From positions 1 through 6,021 of the forward strand of contig JALHUG010000032.1 in assembly GCA_022866185.1 (NCBI GenBank): DNA of 6,021 nt. Reading direction: 5' to 3'. Positions 1 through 5,300 of this stretch are shown one piece after another. Source of the DNA: Dehalococcoidia bacterium. Lineage in GTDB: Bacteria; Chloroflexota; Dehalococcoidia; SM23-28-2. The position numbers were made by a program, and so were the translations under genes. How positions within the stretch are numbered: the stretch's first letter is position 1; each line of letters opens with the position of its first letter. The notes under the pieces are model-generated. The model was not told the origin of the DNA. It was given only the letters and a program-made list of their open reading frames with translations, and made no database searches.

Positions 1-984
1 CGGGGGGCTATCATGCGCCTGGGGCAGATCTCCCACCGTCTTGCAGTGGAGGTGGTGCCCACCGGCTCCCTCGCCCTGGACATGGCCCTGGGGGTGGGTG
101 GCATCCCGCGCGGCCGCGTCACCGAGATCTTCGGCCCGGAGATGACCGGAAAGTCCACCCTGGCCCTGCATATCATCGCCGAGGCCCAGAAGACGGGTGG
201 GCTGGCCGCCTACATCGATGTGGAGCATGCCCTCGACCCCACCTATGCTTCCGCCTTGGGGGTCAAGGTGGATGACCTGCTCATCTCCCAGCCGGACACC
301 GGCGAGCAGGCCCTGGAGATCACCGAGGCCCTGGTGCGCAGCAACGCCGTGGACGTCATTGTCGTCGATAGTGTGGCCGCCCTGGTGCCACGGGCAGAGA
401 TCGAGGGCGACATGGGCGAATCCCTCCCCGGCCTCCAGGCCCGCCTCATGTCGCAGGCCCTGCGCAAGCTGACCGCCGCCATCAGCCGCTCTCGCACCGC
501 CGTCATCTTCATCAACCAGCTTCGGGAGAAGATCGGCGTCTTCTTCGGCAACCCAGAGGTAACACCAGGCGGCCGCGCCCTCAAGTTCTACAGCTCGGTG
601 CGTATCGACCTGCGGCGAGCGGAGAGCATCAAACAGAGCAACCAGATAGTGGGCAGCCGCGTGCGGGCCAAGGTTGTCAAGAACAAGGTAGCGCCCCCCT
701 TCCGCACTGCCGAGTTCGACATGATGTTCGCCGGCAAGAGCATGGGCATCAGCCGCGAGGGCGACATCATCGACCTGGGTGTGGAGAAGGGGATCATCAG
801 CAAGCAGGGGGCCTTCATCAACTACGGCAGCCAACGCCTCGGCCAGGGACGGGAGAACGCCAAGGACTTCCTGCGCAACACCCCCGAGCTGGCCCAGGAG
901 ATCGAGGCCGAGATCCGCCGCAAAGCCGAATCCGCCTTACCCGCCGTCGCCTCGGCCCCCGAGGAGCCGCCGGAGCCCGAGTAG
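1..984 (+). CDS. recA: RecA recombinase, 5'-truncated by the window edge
   Basis: RecA is the ATP-dependent strand-exchange protein that forms filaments on single-stranded DNA and triggers LexA autocleavage. The reading frame is open from base 1 (R-G-A-I before the ATG at 13), matching the family's G-[KR]-G-[SA]-I-M-R-L-G block, so ATG 13 is internal. About 25 N-terminal residues are missing. Counting from that ATG, the Walker A loop GPEMTGKS is at residues 41-48, followed by the EHALDP block and the QPDTGEQALEI block with the catalytic Glu. Walker B is VDVIVVDSVAAL. Loop 1 is EIEGDMGESLPGLQ. Loop 2 runs from NQLREKIGVFFGNPE to TPGGRALKFY. KVVKNKVAPPF and the GQGRENA C-domain motif follow, ending in a short acidic Pro/Glu tail. 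All functional elements look intact. The one oddity is Met-Thr in the P-loop where most bacterial RecA proteins have Ser-Ser. The gene is very GC-rich. RecX, its usual partner, lies about 3.5 kb downstream. Confidence 0.97.
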   Translation, partial: RGAIMRLGQISHRLAVEVVPTGSLALDMALGVGGIPRGRVTEIFGPEMTGKSTLALHIIAEAQKTGGLAAYIDVEHALDPTYASALGVKVDDLLISQPDTGEQALEITEALVRSNAVDVIVVDSVAALVPRAEIEGDMGESLPGLQARLMSQALRKLTAAISRSRTAVIFINQLREKIGVFFGNPEVTPGGRALKFYSSVRIDLRRAESIKQSNQIVGSRVRAKVVKNKVAPPFRTAEFDMMFAGKSMGISREGDIIDLGVEKGIISKQGAFINYGSQRLGQGRENAKDFLRNTPELAQEIEAEIRRKAESALPAVASAPEEPPEPE

Positions 985-1036
985 ATTGAGGTCGTTCGCG
1001 CTCTGAACCGGACAAGAGAAAGAAGGGAGTCAAGTT

Positions 1037-1060
1037 GGTGGCAGGCTGGTGCCTGTCGCC
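1037..1060 (+). other. Hairpin between recA and the lipoprotein gene
   Basis: The arm at 1037-1046 (GGTGGCAGGC) can pair with 1051-1060 (GCCTGTCGCC) across a TGGT loop. This gives a 10-bp stem with two G-U wobbles. No T-tract follows (next bases CCAAACCTGTCT), so it is not a classical intrinsic terminator. It could attenuate recA read-through, stabilise the recA mRNA 3' end, or be fortuitous in GC-rich DNA. No good -35/-10 pair is visible in the 985-1087 gap, so the downstream pair may depend partly on recA read-through. Confidence 0.4.
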
Positions 1061-1087
1061 CCAAACCTGTCTAAGAGGTGATGCAGA

Positions 1088-1510
1088 ATGGCGCCCAACG
1101 TTCCTAAGGGAAGGCGTGCGCTGCCGTTTGTGCTGGTGGGCACAGCGGTCTTGGTATTGATAGGCATCTCTGTGGGGGTCGCGTGCGGCGGGGGAGGTGA
1201 CGGGTCGTGGGAAGTTGACCAACAGACCTTGAAGTCCCTGGAGAAGGGTGTGAGCCAGATCGAAGGAGCCTTTCGAGCGGGGGACGTCAACGCCGTCATC
1301 AGCCTGACCCACCCCGCAGTGCGTTCAAGTTACCAGCCCATCTTCGAGGCTCATGGAGCCGACCTGAAGCGAGTAGCGGACCTGTTGGCTACCCGCAAGT
1401 TGATAAGCGTGACCGATAGCATGGCCGAATATGAAGTGACCGAGAATGGTGAAACGTTCTACGTGACCTTCGAGTCATGGGGCGAACAGTGGTACTTGTC
1501 ATCGCTGTGA
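1088..1510 (+). CDS. Small predicted lipoprotein with NTF2-like-type domain
   Basis: This is a 140-residue predicted exported protein of unknown function. The N-terminus is basic (K-G-R-R at 7-10), followed by a hydrophobic stretch at 11-32 and VGVAC with Cys33. That fits the loose lipoprotein signal pattern (small residue at -1, no charge in the core) and is followed by a Gly-rich tether. Gly at -3 is less usual than Leu or Val, so lipidation is likely but not certain. Residues ~44-140 start with a helical segment (EGAFRAGDVNAVISLTHPAVR). They end in strands resembling A-x-Y-x-V...FYVTFESWGEQWYLSSL, a pattern typical of NTF2-like/DUF4878-type domains; that fold assignment is inference. The start is set by AGAGGTG at 1074-1080, seven bases upstream. 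An ATG at 1081 abuts that site and stops after eight codons. The gene ends 17 nt before the phospholipase-like gene, suggesting one transcript and perhaps a shared envelope role. Confidence 0.8.
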   Translation: MAPNVPKGRRALPFVLVGTAVLVLIGISVGVACGGGGDGSWEVDQQTLKSLEKGVSQIEGAFRAGDVNAVISLTHPAVRSSYQPIFEAHGADLKRVADLLATRKLISVTDSMAEYEVTENGETFYVTFESWGEQWYLSSL

Positions 1511-1527
1511 GGGGAAGGTAGTCGCTT

Positions 1528-4314
1528 ATGAAAGCTAGATGGGTGCGAACGGCCATCTGGCTGCTCCTGGCCTTGGGACTCGTTCTAGCGGCACCGCCAC
1601 AGCGGGGTTTAGGGTATTCGAACTATCCGCCGGGTGGCAGTTGGGAGAAGGGCGGTCCACATCGTACGATTAACGAACTGGCGTTGGAACGGTTTATCGA
1701 GCAGGCCAAGTCCGATCCTGTTCTCTCGAAATACAACTTTAACAAGGAAGTCCTGAAGGTGAAGGGACCCAGGATCGGCGAGCCAGGCACACTTGTGCGC
1801 GGCAACTTGTTGGGCCTGGAGGACAAATTTGAGACCTTTCAGTGGTGGGTGATAGAGGGAGGCTATTCCGCTGATGAGCCGGAACTGTATGCCTCCTTTC
1901 GCCACTTCTACGACCCACGGGCTAAGGAGATGGGCCGGCCCCCTTATCTGACCGATCACCTTGATGAACTGGGCGAGTATTTCAAGGTGGTGGCATCGGT
2001 CGGGGGATGGGCCGGACCGATGCTCAACGAGATCGGCCAGAATCCAGAAGTGGATGCCCGCGACTGGGCGATCAATGGTTCGGAGAATAGAGGCTGGGGC
2101 GAGAACGAATACTCTTGGAAGAAAGGCGTCGAGTATATGCGCCAGGCTTTTGAGAGCACGGACGCAGTCGGAAAATCAAAATACTTTGCGCAGGCCTGGC
2201 GCGCCTTGGGAGAGACCATGCACCTGTCAGCCGATATGACGGTGCCGGCCCATGTGCGCAACGACTCGCACCCGGCTGTCAGCATCACACTGAGCAACCC
2301 CGATCCGAATAAGGGCTTCTTGAAAGCCGATGCCTACGAAAAGTACGTCCAGGAGGATATGATCAGGAATGTGGGACGCGCGAGCGTTGAACCCGAAATG
2401 CAAGACTACATTAACCGGAGTAATGATGCGCTGGACCTGTTTGAGCGCGTAGCCCTCTTTACGAACACCAGCTTTTTCTCGGCGGACACGGTTTCGGGCA
2501 TTGACCCGGCGACCGGCGACGCCGTGCACAGTGCCAATGGTATGCCTGATTATCCCTCGCCCAGCCTGAAGAAGACGCAGTACGACCTCAAGACCGGCAA
2601 CTACACCAAGACAATCGGCAGCAAGGATGTATGCCTGGCTCATCGTAGCTGGCTTTCAAAAATCGGTTGGGGCGACGCCGAGCCCTGGATTACGAGCCGG
2701 TGTGTCGAGTCCCAAGCCCAAGTGCTGATTCCGGTCGCCGTTGCCGGCAATGCGAAGCTGCTGGACTGGTTCATTCCCCGGGTGAAGGTGGAGATCACGG
2801 AGGTGGATACCGACAACCATACTCTCCGTGGCTCGTTTACCCACGAACCCGACGGTGCCTATAAGACCGAAATGAACTTCAGCACCGCCACCGATGCATT
2901 CAATCCGTTCTATCTGAATGGCTCACCCCAGGATTGGGATAACTATAAGCTGGAGGTCAAGAATGGAGACATTACCCTGACCTATGGCGACAAGGTGGCT
3001 CTCAACATAGAAAACGCTCGGGCGAGCGGGAAGGCGGTCGTATCGCTGACGATTGACATGGGCGGAATTGAAGTGCGGTCGAACGATTTCCCATTGACCA
3101 AGACGAGCCCCACGCCAACGCCCAAAGTCACGCCGACGACAACTGCTCAGGCCAAGGACACCGGGGAGTGGGTTCTGCAGTCAATAATACCCGAGCCTCC
3201 CTACAAGAAGGAAGATTCCTCCTGCTACTTCGACAACCAGGTATCTATCGGCGACGGCTCCTTTACCTCAAGCATGTCGTGGACGGACGAGGGGTGTCGT
3301 GCTGAAGGCGGGCCCTATTATTCAGGATCCGTATCGGAAACCTGTAGCTGGACAGCACCGCCATCCTATCTGAAAGTGGGCAGTGTGCTCACCTTGAGCG
3401 CAGAATGCCAGTCAACGGCCCAACAGACTGGCGGCGGAAGGTTCAGCGGCGGCTGGGGGACGATGCGGCTGACCCTAAACCCGCCCGAGGACAATCTTGG
3501 CGGAAATCTTACATGGTCTAATACGTTCTTAGGAGATGTCAAGGCTAGCGGCTGGACAGGCGACTTCCCGGTATCCGGCTCCCTGACGGGGTCCATAGAG
3601 ATACCGCAAGGCAAGAACGGCGACGTGCTTGTAATAGTGGGCAGTTGGCAGGGACCGGGTGGGTCTGGAGTGGTTATTTACAAGTACGTTTACGGGGCTA
3701 CGGGACCTGTTCCGGAACGCGCCCAACCTCCGGGGGGGATTACACCGGCGCCAATAACGGCCACGGCGACGCCCACAGCGACGCCCGAAGCCACACCCAC
3801 AGCGACGCCCGAAGCCACACCCACAGCGACGCCCGAAGCCACACCCACAGCGACGCCCGAAGCCACACCCACAGCGATGCCCGAAGCCACACCCACAGCG
3901 ACGCCCGAAGCCACACCCACAGCGACGCCATCGGTCACTGAGGAAGAGTTCTTCAGGGTCGCGAGCCTTGGCGTGGCCTACAACGGGGCTACCGAGCCGA
4001 CCACTTTCTCCATCGACGAGTCGTGGTTGGTTACGTACCTCCTCACCTATCACTGGAACGACGCGAGTGGCGCGACGCCGGGGACCATTGGCCTGCGGGC
4101 CTCCGACGGCACCACCTACGGCCCTTGGCAGGCGACCGGTGAGCCGGGACAGGGTGGAGTGCCCAACGCTAACTGGGTGGTGAGGCCAAACATCGTCATC
4201 CCCCCGGGCACCTACACTGTGCTCGACTCCGATCCCAGCACCTGGGCACAGAACGACGAAACGGGCGGCGCGGGCATGTCCTGGGGCAACGGCATCCGCC
4301 AGGACAACCCGTAA
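1528..4314 (+). CDS. Secreted multidomain protein with zinc-dependent phospholipase C-like domain
   Basis: This is a 928-residue exported protein. A signal peptide is visible (K2, R4, R7, hydrophobic core 9-22). Residues ~39-417 resemble zinc-dependent phospholipase C (phosphodiesterase on phospholipid head groups) and the related S1/P1 nucleases. Aligned by eye to Bacillus cereus PLC, H45 matches His14, D116 Asp55 (EGGYSAD), H126 His69 (RHFYDP), H232/D236 His118/Asp122 (MHLSAD), H242 His128 and E271 Glu146. The His142 position appears to be Ala267. The domain is longer than the ~245-residue Bacillus enzyme. After it come an Ig-like beta domain (~418-525), a TPTPKVTPTTTA linker, a beta-rich domain with four Cys (~544-721), a Thr/Pro repeat linker (752-799) and a beta module (~802-928) containing GTYTVLDSDPSTWAQN. 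No membrane anchor is seen, so it is probably released or wall-associated. The ribosome-binding site GGGGAAGG (1511-1518) lies nine bases before ATG. The gene ends in tandem stops TAA TAG. GC content is locally lower than in recA/recX. Substrate is unknown. Confidence 0.82.
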   Translation: MKARWVRTAIWLLLALGLVLAAPPQRGLGYSNYPPGGSWEKGGPHRTINELALERFIEQAKSDPVLSKYNFNKEVLKVKGPRIGEPGTLVRGNLLGLEDKFETFQWWVIEGGYSADEPELYASFRHFYDPRAKEMGRPPYLTDHLDELGEYFKVVASVGGWAGPMLNEIGQNPEVDARDWAINGSENRGWGENEYSWKKGVEYMRQAFESTDAVGKSKYFAQAWRALGETMHLSADMTVPAHVRNDSHPAVSITLSNPDPNKGFLKADAYEKYVQEDMIRNVGRASVEPEMQDYINRSNDALDLFERVALFTNTSFFSADTVSGIDPATGDAVHSANGMPDYPSPSLKKTQYDLKTGNYTKTIGSKDVCLAHRSWLSKIGWGDAEPWITSRCVESQAQVLIPVAVAGNAKLLDWFIPRVKVEITEVDTDNHTLRGSFTHEPDGAYKTEMNFSTATDAFNPFYLNGSPQDWDNYKLEVKNGDITLTYGDKVALNIENARASGKAVVSLTIDMGGIEVRSNDFPLTKTSPTPTPKVTPTTTAQAKDTGEWVLQSIIPEPPYKKEDSSCYFDNQVSIGDGSFTSSMSWTDEGCRAEGGPYYSGSVSETCSWTAPPSYLKVGSVLTLSAECQSTAQQTGGGRFSGGWGTMRLTLNPPEDNLGGNLTWSNTFLGDVKASGWTGDFPVSGSLTGSIEIPQGKNGDVLVIVGSWQGPGGSGVVIYKYVYGATGPVPERAQPPGGITPAPITATATPTATPEATPTATPEATPTATPEATPTATPEATPTAMPEATPTATPEATPTATPSVTEEEFFRVASLGVAYNGATEPTTFSIDESWLVTYLLTYHWNDASGATPGTIGLRASDGTTYGPWQATGEPGQGGVPNANWVVRPNIVIPPGTYTVLDSDPSTWAQNDETGGAGMSWGNGIRQDNP
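3781..3924 (+). repeat. Six tandem 24-bp repeats encoding a Thr/Pro linker
   Basis: Six head-to-tail copies of a 24-bp unit starting ACGCCCGAAGCCACACCC and ending ACAGCG encode (TPEATPTA)n inside the phospholipase-like protein. Partial copies flank them at 3769-3780 and 3925-3930. Five copies are identical. The fifth (3877-3900) differs by one base, C to T at 3878, changing Thr to Met. The unit is a multiple of three, so gain or loss of copies keeps the frame and only changes linker length. Near-identity at DNA level points to recent expansion or homogenisation. The array also keeps other frames open on both strands, producing spurious long ORFs. Confidence 0.97.
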
Positions 4315-4360
4315 TAGCACATAAGGCAGACTGACCGGAGCCAGTCCCACATCCGGCACG

Positions 4361-4430
4361 GGCCTCGTATCAGGCTTCACCATAGTTGGCGAGGCCAACA
4401 CTGGTGGATGTCGCTAGATACGAGAGAGCC
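4361..4430. repeat. Large imperfect palindrome upstream of recX
   Basis: Nested inverted arms centred near 4392 can fold into one long stem. The perfect 8-bp outer arm CTCGTATC (4364-4371) pairs with GATACGAG (4417-4424). The 7-bp middle arm TTCACCA (4376-4382) pairs with TGGTGGA (4402-4408), with one G-U wobble. The perfect 6-bp inner arm GTTGGC (4385-4390) pairs with GCCAAC (4394-4399) across a GAG loop. GGC/GCC at the ends (4361-4363, 4428-4430) can extend it. Interior loops are 2x2 between the inner and middle arms and 4x8 between the middle and outer arms. No T-tract follows. It could be a structured RNA element, a terminator-like barrier after the phospholipase-like gene, a protein-binding palindrome, or the remnant of a small palindromic repeat family. 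Confidence 0.7.
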
Positions 4431-4439
4431 ACCTTGCCG

Positions 4440-4452
4440 GGGGCCTGGCCCC
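4440..4452 (+). terminator. Weak intrinsic-terminator candidate before recX
   Basis: GGGGC (4440-4444) pairs with GCCCC (4448-4452) across a CTG loop, followed by GCTCTTTC. The stem is short and the T-run is interrupted, so this is at best a weak terminator of the upstream transcript. It lies only 27 bases before the preferred recX start, so it could instead affect recX translation or be chance in GC-rich DNA. Confidence 0.25.
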
Positions 4453-4479
4453 GCTCTTTCACCACCGCTTCACACCTCC

Positions 4480-5118
4480 ATGCAGATCACAGCCATCGAA
4501 AAGCAGCGGCGGCGCCGACGAGCCAACGTCCACCTCGATGGTCAGTACGCCTTTTCCCTCAGCCTCGAGCTGGTGGCCCAAGCAGGGCTCCACGAAGGCG
4601 ACGCCCTAAGCCCCCAGCAGGTGGACTCCTTGCGCCAGGCCGACGTCAGACACCAGGCGCAGGAGGCCGCCCTGCGCTTGCTGGCCTATCGCCCCCGCAG
4701 CGAGGCGGAGATGCGCCAGCGGCTGGCCCGCCGTGGCCTGCCAGAGGAGGTCGTCCAGGAGACGATCGCCCGCCTGCGCGAGCAGGGCCTCCTCAGCGAC
4801 GCCGCCTTCGCCCGCTTCTGGGTGGAGACGCGCGACCAGAACAGCCCTCGCGGCCGCCGTCTCCTTTGGCAAGAGCTCTCGGCCAAAGGGATCGAGCGCG
4901 AGGTCGCCCGCCAGGCGATAGCTGACGTGGCAGAGGAAGATGCCGCCCTACGCGCCGCCCAGAAGAAGGCCCGCCACCTCCAGTGCCAGGACTACCCCCT
5001 CTTCCGTCGCCGCCTGGGCGACTTCCTTCTCCGCCGCGGCTTCCCCTATCCCACCGTCCGCACCACCGTCGAAAGGCTCTGGCGCGAAGGGCAGCAAGAC
5101 TCAGAGCACCCCCGGTAG
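4480..5118 (+). CDS. recX: RecX family regulator of RecA
   Basis: RecX binds RecA filaments in the cytoplasm and modulates (usually limits) their growth and activity. The 212-residue product starts MQITAIEKQ, followed by a basic run and NVHLDGQYAFSLSLELV, the usual RecX N-terminal region. The hallmark ALRLLAYRPRSEAEMRQRL lies at residues 64-82. The second helical repeat follows, with LREQGLLSDAAFARFWVETR, a GRRLLWQEL segment and KGIEREVARQAI. A third helical repeat ends in RRGFPYPTVRTTVERLW. The length is normal for a three-repeat RecX. I prefer ATG 4480 because the family begins at this motif. An in-frame ATG at 4408 would add 24 unlike residues and lies within the palindrome. Neither start has a convincing ribosome-binding site: ATG 4480 is preceded by CACACCTCC. 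The usual partner recA is upstream, but two unrelated genes intervene. Composition returns to recA-like GC richness here. Confidence 0.93.
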   Translation: MQITAIEKQRRRRRANVHLDGQYAFSLSLELVAQAGLHEGDALSPQQVDSLRQADVRHQAQEAALRLLAYRPRSEAEMRQRLARRGLPEEVVQETIARLREQGLLSDAAFARFWVETRDQNSPRGRRLLWQELSAKGIEREVARQAIADVAEEDAALRAAQKKARHLQCQDYPLFRRRLGDFLLRRGFPYPTVRTTVERLWREGQQDSEHPR

Positions 5119-5207
5119 AGGACGCACTCCCCTTCAGGATTTTCTATTCCATGTATCGAGTTCGTCTATCCTTACCTCGCTCAAATATGACCTAAGCTAC
5201 TCTTTCC

Positions 5208-5237
5208 TTGACACCCTAATACGGCCAGACGTATCAT
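5208..5237 (+). promoter_or_regulatory. Sigma70-type promoter for rny
   Basis: A perfect -35 box TTGACA (5208-5213) is separated by 18 bases from TATCAT (5232-5237), a five-of-six match to the -10 consensus. It lies in the AT-richer gap between recX and rny and would start transcription near 5244, giving a leader of about 57 nt. A small inverted repeat, ATACG (5219-5223) and CGTAT (5230-5234), sits in the spacer and overlaps the -10 box, a position where a repressor could act. This suggests rny is transcribed independently of recX. I saw no clear intrinsic terminator after recX in the rest of the 5119-5300 gap. Confidence 0.68.
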
Positions 5238-5300
5238 GAAAATGGTAGCCTAATTGAACTTGAAATCTGCCCCGAACTGTCAACAGGAAGTGAGGTGAAG

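Noticed and set aside
1081..1107. Tiny upstream ORF before the lipoprotein gene
   Set aside because: ATG 1081 directly abuts the ribosome-binding sequence, leaving no spacing, and stops after eight codons. ATG 1088 has proper spacing and a signal peptide.
3781..3924. CRISPR-like array
   Set aside because: The 24-bp units are contiguous with no spacers, and they are in frame within a coding region.
3529..4401. 290-codon open frame on the minus strand across the repeat array
   Set aside because: Its translation is a Cys-Gly/Arg repeat antisense to the TATPEATP array. The 24-bp repeat keeps several frames open, and the + strand frame has the signal peptide, domains and ribosome-binding site.
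985..4479. Target-site duplications flanking the inserted pair
   Set aside because: Comparing the two gaps by eye gave only short matches such as ACCGGA, which are expected by chance.
4386..4925. Overlapping 179-codon + frame near recX
   Set aside because: Low-complexity Pro/Arg/Ala translation typical of a shifted frame in GC-rich DNA; the RecX frame has clear family motifs.
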